From the NCBI GenBank assembly GCA_011364965.1, contig RDOB01000001.1, forward strand, positions 161,368-225,367: DNA of 64,000 nt, given 5' to 3'. This stretch comes from Candidatus Heimdallarchaeota archaeon. Lineage in GTDB: Archaea > Asgardarchaeota > Heimdallarchaeia > Hodarchaeales > Hodarchaeaceae. Shown here one piece after another: positions 15,535 through 24,382 of this stretch. The translations under genes and the position numbers were made by a program. The notes beneath the pieces were generated by a model. The model did not search any database. It was given only the letters and a program-made list of their open reading frames with translations, and had not been told where the DNA came from. How positions within the stretch are numbered: position 1 is the stretch's first letter; each line of letters opens with the position of its first letter.

Positions 15535-16806
15535 ATGGAATCGATAAAAAACGATATTCTGAACGGAACTGGGTCATTCAAGAATCTGGGGGAATCTAAA
15601 AATGAACCTATTTCGTTGTATTCGACATCATCTCCTAGAATTGATAATGAGATTGCAGATATACTTACTGAAAGACTTCCCCGAGTACAGGTGATTGGTG
15701 TGGGAGGTGCTGGTAACAATGCAGTCTATCGTCTTATGAATACGGAGGTAGACGCTGAATGTGTTGCAGTTAACACAGATGCTCAGCATTTATTATCCAC
15801 TCGTGCCCATAAAAAGGTATTAATTGGAAAAGATACATCTCGCGGTTTTGGAGCAGGAAATAATCCCGAAATAGGTGAGACAGCAGCGAGAGAGTCACTA
15901 GATGAGATTAAAAATATGATCCAAGGTAATATGGTATTTATTACCTGCGGTCTAGGGGGAGGAACTGGAACAGGTGCAGCTCATGTCATCGCAAAGCAAG
16001 CAAAAGAAAAAGGAGCTCTCACGGTATCTATTTGTACTCTTCCTTTTCAAATGGAAGGTGTAAAACGATATGAGAATGCTCGTACTGGTTTGAAAAAACT
16101 CTATGAAGCTTCTGATACTGTCATTGTTGTACCAAATGAAAAGCTCCTCCAAATCTCTGATGATATTACAATGATGGCGGCATTCCGTATTGCTGATGAG
16201 GTATTATTACGAGCCGTTAAAGCTATTACAGAGTTAATTACCAAACCTCAGTTAATCAATCTCGATTTTGCTGATGTGAGGAAGATTTTGACCGAGGGTG
16301 GTATGGCTATGATTGGTCTAGGAGAATCAGATCATCAACACATGAAGGTTGATGAAGCTGTATTTGAGTCACTTCGAAATCCCCTGCTTGATGATCTGGA
16401 TATTAGCAGAGCAAAGAAAGGACTAATCTGCGTCTCTGGAGGCGAAGGGTTAGCTTTAAAAGATGCGGAGGAGGCTGTAATGAAAATAGCAGCTGAAATT
16501 GACAACTCAGCAGAAATAATATGGGGAGCTACAATTGATCCAGATCTTGGTAATAATATTCGTGTAATAGTTGTCTTGAGCGATGTTCATTCTCCTTTAA
16601 CAGAGTCGGATGGTCTCTATTATTCTAAAAGTGATCTGGAATCACTTCTATCAGATTTAGATTCTCCTTTCTCTGTGATTTCTCCTAAAAAAACTCAAAA
16701 ACATGAAACAAGAAAGGGTTTTCCTACAGCTCGGTTTACGATTGAAGAAGAACCTCAAGATCCTGAAAATAAAAAGAATCGAAGAAAGTTTTTTGGATTA
16801 TTTTAG
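15535..16806 (+). CDS. ftsZ: Cell division protein FtsZ
   Basis: Tubulin-family GTPase that forms the division ring. The 423-residue protein has an N-terminal extension of about 48 residues, then 'VIGVGGAGNNAV' (53-64), 'VNTDAQHL' and the tubulin signature GGGTGTG at 141-147. The T7-loop region includes 'NLDFADVRKIL', which contacts the next subunit's GTP. The C-terminal tail (about 365-423) is acidic then basic and ends 'KKNRRKFFGLF', a likely partner-binding tail. GGAAGGT lies about ten bases before the ATG. Confidence 0.96.
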   Translation: MESIKNDILNGTGSFKNLGESKNEPISLYSTSSPRIDNEIADILTERLPRVQVIGVGGAGNNAVYRLMNTEVDAECVAVNTDAQHLLSTRAHKKVLIGKDTSRGFGAGNNPEIGETAARESLDEIKNMIQGNMVFITCGLGGGTGTGAAHVIAKQAKEKGALTVSICTLPFQMEGVKRYENARTGLKKLYEASDTVIVVPNEKLLQISDDITMMAAFRIADEVLLRAVKAITELITKPQLINLDFADVRKILTEGGMAMIGLGESDHQHMKVDEAVFESLRNPLLDDLDISRAKKGLICVSGGEGLALKDAEEAVMKIAAEIDNSAEIIWGATIDPDLGNNIRVIVVLSDVHSPLTESDGLYYSKSDLESLLSDLDSPFSVISPKKTQKHETRKGFPTARFTIEEEPQDPENKKNRRKFFGLF

Positions 16807-16831
16807 TATGAGCCTTTTCTTCCTTCTTTCT

Positions 16832-17485
16832 TCATTCTAATCCTATTTTTTTAGCTAATGTATCCATTCCCTCACCTGTTTTTGTGCTAGTAGGTATTAT
16901 TGGCAGCTGGGGGTATAATTCATTAGCCCCAAATATGATGGAGTTGACGTTAATTTCCATGATTGATGCGAGGTCAATTTTATTTAAAACTGCCAAGTTA
17001 CCCATCTTAAAAGTTATTGGGTGTTTTCTAAAAACATAGGGCCCTTCAGTCACACTTGTAACAACTAATTTGATACCAGCTCCCACATCTGTTGAGGAAG
17101 GACAGATTAAATTTCCTACGTTTTCCACAAATATGAAATTAAAATCATTCAGATCGACCGATTTAAGCGCAGTTTCAATTTGAAAAGCAAACAAATGACA
17201 CCCACGACCTGTATTGATTTGTATACAAGTACTTCCAAATTGACTAATTCTTTGCGCATCAATATCTGTTGCCAAATCTCCATTAATTACAAGTAATTTT
17301 CGAGTATTTTCATATTTCTTTGAAAAATATTCAAGAATAGACGTTTTCCCAGATCCAACGCTCCCCATTATATCAACCATTGGTATGTTATACTCTTTAA
17401 GTTTACTCCGAATGCGTTCGGCAATTTGATCGTTAGCTTCGGATATCTTCTTATCTATATCAATTCTTAAAACCATAAAACTCAA
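16832..17485 (-). CDS. hypB: Hydrogenase/urease nickel-insertion GTPase HypB
   Basis: SIMIBI-class GTPase that delivers nickel to [NiFe]-hydrogenase with HypA. The 217 residues show the P-loop GSVGSGKTS (about 41-49), the metal-binding Cys-His in 'NTGRGCHL', 'FVENVGNLICPSS' (switch region with the second Cys) and the guanine-specificity NKID in 'LAVLNKIDLA'. It has no His-rich nickel-storage N-terminus. It lies divergently from hypA with a shared upstream region, suggesting coordinated control. No hydrogenase structural genes are in this window. Confidence 0.95.
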   Translation of the reverse strand: MSFMVLRIDIDKKISEANDQIAERIRSKLKEYNIPMVDIMGSVGSGKTSILEYFSKKYENTRKLLVINGDLATDIDAQRISQFGSTCIQINTGRGCHLFAFQIETALKSVDLNDFNFIFVENVGNLICPSSTDVGAGIKLVVTSVTEGPYVFRKHPITFKMGNLAVLNKIDLASIMEINVNSIIFGANELYPQLPIIPTSTKTGEGMDTLAKKIGLE

Positions 17486-17619
17486 TTCCCGGAATTAAGT
17501 TATTTAACCGCTATTACTATCATATATTTCATAGATTGCCAGAAGTTATTAATCCTTCTTTTCTATGAGAGTAACAAAGGTTTTTTAAATTACTATTAGG
17601 AGCCTTTGATTGGTTTCTA

Positions 17620-17988
17620 ATGCATGAATTTTCCTTAGCGCAATCAGTTTTTGATACAATTGTTTCTATTGCTGAAAAACAAAACGTAAAAATGATTAAA
17701 AAAGTGATCTTAAAATTTGGTATGTTTGCTCTTGTTCAAGAAGATCAGTTTAAATTTTGTTTTGATATTGTGAAAAAGGATTCCGAAAAAACTCAAAATA
17801 CAATTCTTGAGATCAAATGGATTCCAGGTGTTCTTAGATGTTTAGATTGTCAATTTGAGGGGGAAATAAAAAAAGTCCCACAAGACCATATTGAATTAGC
17901 TCCCATTTTTAAGTGTCCAAATTGCGATAGCTTTTCCACCGAGGTATTGTCCGGAACAGAAACTATTATTGATTCTCTATTAGTTTGA
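17620..17988 (+). CDS. hypA: Hydrogenase nickel metallochaperone HypA
   Basis: Small nickel-binding partner of HypB. It begins 'MHEFSLAQ', with the conserved nickel-ligand His at position 2, and has a zinc domain with CLDC and CPNC knuckles (about residues 73-76 and 100-103). Length (122) is normal. The ATG at 17620 is fixed by the invariant MHE start. A GGAG at about 17599 is too far for a standard ribosome site. It diverges from hypB. Confidence 0.93.
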   Translation: MHEFSLAQSVFDTIVSIAEKQNVKMIKKVILKFGMFALVQEDQFKFCFDIVKKDSEKTQNTILEIKWIPGVLRCLDCQFEGEIKKVPQDHIELAPIFKCPNCDSFSTEVLSGTETIIDSLLV

Positions 17989-18015
17989 AACAAAAATCTG
18001 TAATATTTAATTTAG

Positions 18016-18501
18016 TTACCTTACCACGCAATCAATACGATTGTTCCTTGGGATAAGTGTGCAATGAAAAGCTAAAGAAGATTCATTTGAAAAGACCTCA
18101 ATATTTTCTCCGTCCCATTGAACCCTAATTATCTGTCCAATAAATGTATTCTGCTGAACTCTTGGTTCCCCTTGCATAATAATGGCTGAATTGCTTTGTT
18201 GATTAACTAAAACGACATTATTTTGGTTTTGTATATCCACTATTCGGCCATCAAGAGGATGGGATTCCTCCCTGATCTCAAATCCCTCTGGAATCCATTT
18301 AACACGAGTTCGAACACCAACATTTTGCAGTTGCTGGAATGCAATAATCCGTACTCCAGATAATATGAATCCAACTTTTTGAGTTCTCTTGTTAAAATCT
18401 GCACTTTTATATCCAGATACCTGAAATCCTACATTATTTTTAGGAGTATCTGGATTCCATAAACACGAAAGACTTTGTACGATTATTTTCTTAGGAGACA
18501 A
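18016..18501 (-). CDS. Uncharacterized beta-rich protein
   Basis: A 161-residue protein I do not recognise. The sequence alternates hydrophobic and polar residues ('VGFILSGVRIIAFQQL', 'GRIVDIQNQNNVVLVNQ', 'GQIIRVQWDGENIEVFS'), suggesting repeated beta strands, possibly two small barrels. It has no signal peptide or transmembrane segment and is rich in Q and N. It sits between hypA (convergent) and a divergent deacetylase gene. No operon partner is evident. Confidence 0.55.
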   Translation of the reverse strand: MSPKKIIVQSLSCLWNPDTPKNNVGFQVSGYKSADFNKRTQKVGFILSGVRIIAFQQLQNVGVRTRVKWIPEGFEIREESHPLDGRIVDIQNQNNVVLVNQQSNSAIIMQGEPRVQQNTFIGQIIRVQWDGENIEVFSNESSLAFHCTLIPRNNRIDCVVR

Positions 18502-18793
18502 AAATATTTCCTCAATATGACTCTAGTAAAGCAATAAGAATGGATTCTTTGATATTTTCAAATGCTATTATCATTTAAATGATTTTATTTTTCAATTATG
18601 ACAATCAGAATACGGTAGGCTCATTAGAGAGAGGTCAGTGAAAACAGTAAAATTAACAGTATCAGGCGAAACTGATCATCCTTTATCTCTCTTTTTTGGA
18701 TTTCTGTGATCAATTTAAACTAAAACAATATAATGTAAGAATACCAAGACAAATAAATATTAATACAAATAATAATAACTTTGGAGATAGAAA

Positions 18794-19849
18794 TTGCCAA
18801 TCAGATTCATTTCAAATTCATTATCAAAGAAACACTCAAACGGTAGGTTCCATCCAGAATCCGCACAGCGTATTGAAGTTCTAGAAGATTGGATTAAAAA
18901 TTCTCAAGGAAAAAAAATTACACTTGAAATATTAGATCAATTTGCACCAAAAGAAGATATTCTCTCAACACATTCTGAAAACCTCTATGAATTGATTGCC
19001 AAGACAAAAGGTATCTCAGGTCATTTTTATTTTGATGCAGATACTACAGCGAATGATTATACTTTTGACGCAGCTAGACAAGCTGTAGCTGTTGGAAAGA
19101 AGGCAATCTGGGAAAGTACTAATCAAAATAGTATTTTTGCTCTAGTTCGGCCTCCTGGACATCATGCAACGCGAACTAGTCCTCAAGGGTTTTGTATTTT
19201 CAATAATGTTGCCATTGCAGTTGAATTAGCAATAAAAGAATCTAAATATGATAAAATTGCTATTATCGATTTTGACCATCATTTTGGTAATGGAACAGCT
19301 TACATACATGAAAGAAACCCAAATGTCATGTATATTAGTACGCATGCTGACCCGCGTATCGCTTATCCAGGATGTGGATTTGTTGACGAAATTGGGAAAG
19401 GAGAGGGACGAGGATTTAATATTATGATGCCATTAGGTTATAGAGCGTCAGAAATTGATATAATTATGGGATTTGAAGAATTAGTTCTACCAATATTGAG
19501 ACAATTCAAACCTGATTTTTTAGCAATTTCTGCAGGATTTGATGCATATGAGAAGGATCCTTTAGGAGTACTAGGAGTCTCTACTGAAGGTTTCTCAGTT
19601 ATAGGTTCCTATATCAGGAATATTGTCTCTGACCTTAGAATTCCTTATGCGAATTTTCTTGAAGGAGGATACAACATACAAATGCTGCCTTCCCTTTTAT
19701 CATCATATATCTTGCCTTTACTTTCAGAAGAAATTATAGAGAACGAAAGAATTAGGAATATAAGCAAGTTTGAGGGAGATCCGAGTAACCAAACAAAATC
19801 CACAATAAAACAAGCTAAAGAATTATTGAAAGATTTTTGGCAAGTTTAA
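18794..19849 (+). CDS. Histone deacetylase family protein
   Basis: Zinc-dependent deacetylase of the arginase/HDAC fold. The 351 residues carry the diagnostic 'RPPGHHATR' (tandem catalytic His), 'IIDFDHHFGNGT' (metal-binding Asp and His), 'SAGFDAYEKDPLG' (second metal Asp) and 'LEGGYN'. The features fit class II-like archaeal/bacterial enzymes acting on acetyl-lysine or acetylpolyamines. Start is TTG at 18794 with GGAGAT at 18783-18788. A histone is encoded 3 kb away, but its tail-less form makes Alba or polyamines equally likely substrates. Confidence 0.92.
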   Translation: MPIRFISNSLSKKHSNGRFHPESAQRIEVLEDWIKNSQGKKITLEILDQFAPKEDILSTHSENLYELIAKTKGISGHFYFDADTTANDYTFDAARQAVAVGKKAIWESTNQNSIFALVRPPGHHATRTSPQGFCIFNNVAIAVELAIKESKYDKIAIIDFDHHFGNGTAYIHERNPNVMYISTHADPRIAYPGCGFVDEIGKGEGRGFNIMMPLGYRASEIDIIMGFEELVLPILRQFKPDFLAISAGFDAYEKDPLGVLGVSTEGFSVIGSYIRNIVSDLRIPYANFLEGGYNIQMLPSLLSSYILPLLSEEIIENERIRNISKFEGDPSNQTKSTIKQAKELLKDFWQV

Positions 19850-19862
19850 TCATTTTATTACT

Positions 19863-20957
19863 TCAAGTTTCCCATGAAGTCGGATATCTAAGTAACGCCA
19901 AAACTCCCCCAAATGTTTTCATTCGCTTTGCGTTTTCACCTTGTGACGAAATAATCACGATTTTTCCTCGGGTTTTTTCAATTTCCTTCAGAATCTGTTG
20001 AACTTGTATTGAGCTATCCTTTACGCGTAGTATGGTATCAAGAATGATTAAAGTCTCAATCGCCCCTGAGGTTGACAATTTTTCAACTTCATTTAGCCCA
20101 TAAGTTATGTCTTGCGATCCTTGATTCATTCTTTTAAAAAATTCATCAATTAAATGTCCTTCCTCTAGGAAACGAAAATCCTTAGCAATTTTATCTATAA
20201 TATCCATTTTTAGCAGCTCGGAAAGTCCAACACGATTCCCTCCGCTCACAGATCCAGCTACTACTATATTTACATCCTTAAAAGTAGGTTTATCCTTTAA
20301 AAATGAATATAATTCTTCTTTAACAAATCCAGGCCCTCCAATAATAATATTTTTTGTTTGGGGTAACACTTGACGATTTATCAGATCAGTTATCTGATCA
20401 AGAAATGTTTGTTGTTGTTTGGTTCTAATTTTTTCTTTTGAACGTTTTCTTGATATGTGAGACTTCTCGTGCATAATGATATCCAATTTAAAATTATCTA
20501 GAATACCAATACAAACCTCTGCTTTGTCAACTGCTATGAGACAAATTTTCGGTTTTTTACTTGCTTCTTCAGCTTCTTCCAGTAATTGCAAATAATATTT
20601 GGTCCAGTTTGGTTTAATTATGGTAATAGCTTGTGATAATTCTAAATTTAAGGTATGGTATGTTCCTATTGAAATATATTGTTCGTTTCCTTCAAAGATT
20701 TTTCCCTTTACCCTTAATCTATTGCTTATACTCTCCTGAAACGCAAAATCTTCAACTTCGACTCCTATTACCATTGTTATACGCTGACTTTCCTCTCCAG
20801 ACCGACTCTCACTCCCTGATCTCCGAATCCTTCTTGAAGTTTTAGCTATTACTCTATCACCAATATTTATGACATTTGATAGTATATATAAATCCGTTGA
20901 AGTCTCTGGTCGAAGAACAATGTTTTGATTTTTTAAATCCTTTTTTAAAATTCGCAT
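19863..20957 (-). CDS. pelA: mRNA surveillance protein pelota (Dom34)
   Basis: Homologue of eRF1 that rescues stalled ribosomes, working with aEF1A and ABCE1 in archaea. The 364-residue length is standard. The N-terminal Sm-like domain (about 1-130) begins 'MRILKKDLKNQNIVLRPETSTDLY', broken by a charged loop. The middle domain contains 'KNIIIGGPGFVKEEL' and the C-terminal domain has 'GLNEVEKLSTSGAIETLII', matching 'G...V..A...GAV..LL'. It lacks the GGQ of release factors, as expected for pelota. Confidence 0.95.
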   Translation of the reverse strand: MRILKKDLKNQNIVLRPETSTDLYILSNVINIGDRVIAKTSRRIRRSGSESRSGEESQRITMVIGVEVEDFAFQESISNRLRVKGKIFEGNEQYISIGTYHTLNLELSQAITIIKPNWTKYYLQLLEEAEEASKKPKICLIAVDKAEVCIGILDNFKLDIIMHEKSHISRKRSKEKIRTKQQQTFLDQITDLINRQVLPQTKNIIIGGPGFVKEELYSFLKDKPTFKDVNIVVAGSVSGGNRVGLSELLKMDIIDKIAKDFRFLEEGHLIDEFFKRMNQGSQDITYGLNEVEKLSTSGAIETLIILDTILRVKDSSIQVQQILKEIEKTRGKIVIISSQGENAKRMKTFGGVLALLRYPTSWET

Positions 20958-20997
20958 AAATGTTCACACAATAATAAACAGCAGCTAGTTTTAAATC

Positions 20998-21426
20998 TCA
21001 ATATAATTTTAAGCCAGAAGTGATTTCTTCAACACTTTTCATTGCATGAGGACCTATTCCTAATGCTGTAGTTGTATTAGGAGGAAGCTGGGTTCGACCT
21101 GCATCATCTATTTTCACGATAATAACACCAGTAGTCTTGAGCTTAGTTTCTATTTCTAATAACTCCTCTTCAGTATCCACTCCCAATATAATCTTTCTTT
21201 GACCTGTTCTCCACCACAAAACGAAATCGTTATGCTTTTCTTGATAAGCCTTCATAGCTGCTGCTACAGCTGCATGAGAAGCTTGAGCTGCAGCTTTTCC
21301 TTTGGACATTCGAAGATCTTTCCGAAGAATTATCACTTGCTTATATTCCGTTAAGAGTCCTCCTTTAATTTCTAATTCAATGCGCTTGGAACTGAATTTC
21401 TCAGTGAGGTACATGCACATCATCAA
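20998..21426 (-). CDS. pth2: Peptidyl-tRNA hydrolase Pth2
   Basis: Releases tRNA from peptidyl-tRNA dropped off the ribosome. The core 'YKQVIILRKDLRMSKGKAAAQASHAA' and 'DDAGRTQLPPNTTTALGIGP' are hallmarks of archaeal/eukaryotic Pth2. The reading frame gives 142 residues, about 27 longer at the N-terminus than usual. In-frame ATGs occur at 21423, 21420 and 21414 (all without a clear ribosome site), with a TTG at 21426. A near-perfect AAAGGAGG lies inside this extension just before the conserved core, but no standard start codon follows it at proper spacing. The exact start is uncertain. Confidence 0.9.
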   Translation of the reverse strand: MMMCMYLTEKFSSKRIELEIKGGLLTEYKQVIILRKDLRMSKGKAAAQASHAAVAAAMKAYQEKHNDFVLWWRTGQRKIILGVDTEEELLEIETKLKTTGVIIVKIDDAGRTQLPPNTTTALGIGPHAMKSVEEITSGLKLY

Positions 21427-21645
21427 TAAACTCTTATGGTGTCCAGACCAGAGTTTATCATCAGTATAGGTCAGTATTCATCATTGTGAAGTTTATCTAG
21501 TTCCAAATATTGTCAATCATTCACTTGGGGAAAGATCAAGATTATAAATAATCTAATTACACTATCAACTGATGCTATTTTCTATAGGTTTCTAAAAGTA
21601 TGTAATTTAAACTTCGATATAGCAAAGAAAAGAACTTATTTTACT

Positions 21646-22164
21646 TTAATTTACCAGTTCTTCGCCTTTGGTTATTTTAATTTTGGAGGGTCTTGGAAAT
21701 TTTGCTTTTCCTCTTCTTAAAGCGTCTTTCGCGATATTCACATATTCGGGTTTTGTCCTAATAAAGAGAACTCTATCATTTTCATATACTCGAGCAGAGA
21801 CACTAACTATTTTACCAAAAGATAATCGCATCCCATTTTGTATACGATCAGCACCTGCACCTGTCATCATCTTATTTTCTCTCATACGGTGATGGGGATA
21901 AACGCATACCCTATAATGATAGTTTTCTCTACCTATCTTCCTTGTAAGATATCTATTTACATGAATACGAGCTGCTTCAAGGGCATTGTGGGAAATTTGA
22001 CATCTTTCTCTCATAAAAACTGAAACTTCAACAGGAAAATCGGTTCCAGGGGATCCGAAGTCAAAAGATTTAATCTTTGGTTCTGGTCCGCCTTTAATAT
22101 ACTTTTTTCTAGTATAAGCTGGTCTGTCGATGCGACTGTAACAATATGCTGGTCTTTTTCCCAT
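21646..22164 (-). CDS. rpl10e: Ribosomal protein uL16 (archaeal L10e)
   Basis: Large-subunit protein near the peptidyl-transferase centre and the A-site tRNA. The 172 residues from the ATG at 22164 begin 'MGKRPAYCYSRIDRPAYTRKKYIKG', the archaeal/eukaryotic L10e opening, with 'ISHNALEAARIHVNRYL' and 'HRMRENKMMTGAGADRIQNGMR' further in. A TTG three bases upstream would add one residue. It is a standalone gene diverging from the histone. Confidence 0.95.
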   Translation of the reverse strand: MGKRPAYCYSRIDRPAYTRKKYIKGGPEPKIKSFDFGSPGTDFPVEVSVFMRERCQISHNALEAARIHVNRYLTRKIGRENYHYRVCVYPHHRMRENKMMTGAGADRIQNGMRLSFGKIVSVSARVYENDRVLFIRTKPEYVNIAKDALRRGKAKFPRPSKIKITKGEELVN

Positions 22165-22453
22165 CAAATATCAACTCATCTGTTTTTTTCAGTCCTTTTA
22201 GATTAAACCATGATTTATCAGGGACAAAAAAGACTGAAATCTCTTCATGATGCTCGATTTCTCTGTCAATTTTAAACTTACTCAGTCTATTTATGATAGT
22301 TTTCGCCCGAATGGATATGATCCAATTATCATTCTTTCTTTAAGTCTCTAAAAAATCTTAAATAGCGCCTTCGTCTATGCTACTTTAATATAATCAGGAT
22401 GATAATCAAAAAGATTTCAGTACTGGTAAAAATATTAGGATGAGGTTTAATTA

Positions 22454-22672
22454 TTGGTGGAGATTCCAAAGTCTTCAATAGATAGAATCATTCGAAAAGG
22501 AGGAGGACAACGTGTGGCAAAATCTGCAATTAATGCATTACAAAAAGAACTCGAGGAATACGGGATATCTATCGTCCAACTTGCTGTCGAAATATCAAGA
22601 TATGCAGGGAAAAAAACTATTGATGAAAAGGATATTAGATTAGCATTAAGAAAGAGGAGATTAGAACAGTAA
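22454..22672 (+). CDS. Archaeal histone
   Basis: Histone-fold DNA-packaging protein, 72 residues, with no N- or C-terminal tail. Typical elements: 'IPKSSIDRIIRKGGGQRVAKSAINAL' (helix 1 and loop), a long central helix 'QKELEEYGISIVQLAVEIS' and 'YAGKKTIDEKDIRLALRKR' (loop 2 and helix 3). Start TTG at 22454 is supported by GAGGT at 22442-22446; an in-frame GTG follows directly. Chromatin is probably built from dimers that can polymerise, as for other archaeal histones. Confidence 0.96.
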   Translation: MVEIPKSSIDRIIRKGGGQRVAKSAINALQKELEEYGISIVQLAVEISRYAGKKTIDEKDIRLALRKRRLEQ

Positions 22673-23140
22673 TAATCTATTTCCATTTAATAAGTGATTT
22701 CGATTCAGTATCATCCTTTGTTTACACTGAGCTTAACCTTAAGCTTAAAATCTTTGTAAGACATTCTCTTTATTGAGAGCATTTAGAATAGATCCTAGTC
22801 CTGCTGGAATATTCATTCATTTGCTCAATTAAAGGAGTCTTATTGGCTCAAATTGAAACCATAATAAGAGAAAGAAACAATTCAAGACCAAAATGAGATT
22901 GATCATATGTTTCTTTCTTTTTAAAGTAATAATTCAGCTTAAATCATTCAATGATAATATGAGACATTATTTAGACAAGTTAAATAAAAAGAACTACATA
23001 TCATACTTACCACTTTACTCCTATCATCTTAAAATTTAATTTATAATCTTAAATTCCGAAAAAACGTACTTTAATGGCAGTAAACGGTGGAGGATGTACT
23101 ATGTAGTTTCATTTTATCTTGCACCATTGGAGGTGAAACA
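22673..23140. other. Intergenic region upstream of dnaG
   Basis: About 470 bases. The only coding-like feature is a 17-codon frame (22843-22896) with an AAAGGAGT just ahead of a TTG. The rest is A/T-rich with no recognisable gene. The dnaG ribosome site GGAGGTGA occupies 23129-23136. Confidence 0.45.
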
Positions 23141-24382
23141 ATGGTTAATGAAGAGGATATCGATACAAGTACAGTAAAATACTTAATTCATGAAAAATTT
23201 AGCATAAATGGCGTTGCAGAACGTTCTGATATTATAGGGGCTCTTTTTGGCCAAACAGAAGGCTTAATTGGCGAGGGGCTTGATTTAAGAGAACTTCAGA
23301 AAACTTCAAGGATAGGAAGAATTGCAGTTAATCTCCAATATCAGAAACGGCAAAGAAAAACGACAGGTACAATTATTGTACCGTCCTCATTAGATCGTGT
23401 AGAAACAGCTTTGTTAGCTGCTGCATTAGAAACTGTTGATAGAGTAGGCCCTTGTGTTGGCAAGATTACGCTTCAAAAAATCGAAGATGTACGAGAAAGT
23501 AAGCGCAGACAAATAATCTTACGAGCTTCTAGAATTTTAAAAAGTTGGGATCAAGAGGTAACCCCAGATTCGACTTCAGTGCTTGAGGAAGTACTTAAAG
23601 AGGCTCGAGTCAGTATTATTCAAAAGTATGGAAAAGAAGGAATCCCTTCTGGTCCTGGTATTGAAGACAGTGATAACCTAATAATTGTAGAAGGAAGAGC
23701 TGATGTCGTAAATCTTCTGAAGCACGGATTTAGGAACGTTATTGCAGTTCAGGGAACTAACGTTCCTCCTGAAGTTATTGAATTAACTAGAAAAAAGGTG
23801 ACAACTGCATTTCTAGATGGTGATCATGGAGGAGAATTAATTTTACGCGAGTTAATTCATCTTTCAGATCTGGATTATGTAGCTCGGGCACCCCCAAATC
23901 GTGAGGTAGAAGAGCTTTCTAGTAAAGAGATTTTAAAGTCCCTAAGAACCAAAATACCTATCGAACAGATAATGAAAGAGATGAATATCACCATAGAAGG
24001 TACAGAGGATGAATTTGCTATAACAGATCCAGAGATAGAAACCAAGGATGTTCCAATAATTGTAAGTTCAGATAAAGTTGTAGAAAAGTTTTCTGGTAAA
24101 ATTCCGCACAAATTCGCGAATTTGGTGGAAAATCTACCAGAACAAGAAGCAATTCTCATTGGAGCTGACTTGGAAATAATACAAGAACATGTACCAATTA
24201 GTGAATTAAGAAATACAATTATTGAAACAGATAATGTTGAAGCAGTTATATTTGATGGCATAATTACTCAACGGTTATTGGACATCGCTACAGAACGAGG
24301 AATAACAATAATTATCGGAGCTAAGCAGCACGATATAACCAAAAAGCCATTAGATATTGATATTTATACTTTTTCTACTTAG
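23141..24382 (+). CDS. dnaG: DnaG-like protein (archaeal TOPRIM domain)
   Basis: Archaeal DnaG; in several archaea it associates with the exosome, and primase activity has also been reported. From the ATG at 23141 (GGAGGTGA four bases ahead) it is 413 residues, close to the family norm. The start 'KYLIHEKFSINGVAERSDIIGALFGQTEGLIGE' matches the archaeal family. The TOPRIM domain has 'LIIVEGRADVVNLL' with the catalytic Glu, and 'TAFLDGDHGGELIL' with the DxD pair. In-frame readings starting at 23087 add sequence without family likeness. Rrp41/Rrp4 lie elsewhere in the window. Confidence 0.95.
   Translation: MVNEEDIDTSTVKYLIHEKFSINGVAERSDIIGALFGQTEGLIGEGLDLRELQKTSRIGRIAVNLQYQKRQRKTTGTIIVPSSLDRVETALLAAALETVDRVGPCVGKITLQKIEDVRESKRRQIILRASRILKSWDQEVTPDSTSVLEEVLKEARVSIIQKYGKEGIPSGPGIEDSDNLIIVEGRADVVNLLKHGFRNVIAVQGTNVPPEVIELTRKKVTTAFLDGDHGGELILRELIHLSDLDYVARAPPNREVEELSSKEILKSLRTKIPIEQIMKEMNITIEGTEDEFAITDPEIETKDVPIIVSSDKVVEKFSGKIPHKFANLVENLPEQEAILIGADLEIIQEHVPISELRNTIIETDNVEAVIFDGIITQRLLDIATERGITIIIGAKQHDITKKPLDIDIYTFST

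Noticed and set aside
17599..17619. Alternative upstream start for hypA after GGAG
   Set aside because: TTG codons following that GGAG are not in frame with the invariant MHE start.
21421..21490. C/D-box small RNA upstream of pth2 (TGATGA and CTGA strings on the minus strand)
   Set aside because: The boxes are at wrong spacing, overlap one another and there is no final CTGA; I could not build a plausible C-D'-C'-D arrangement.
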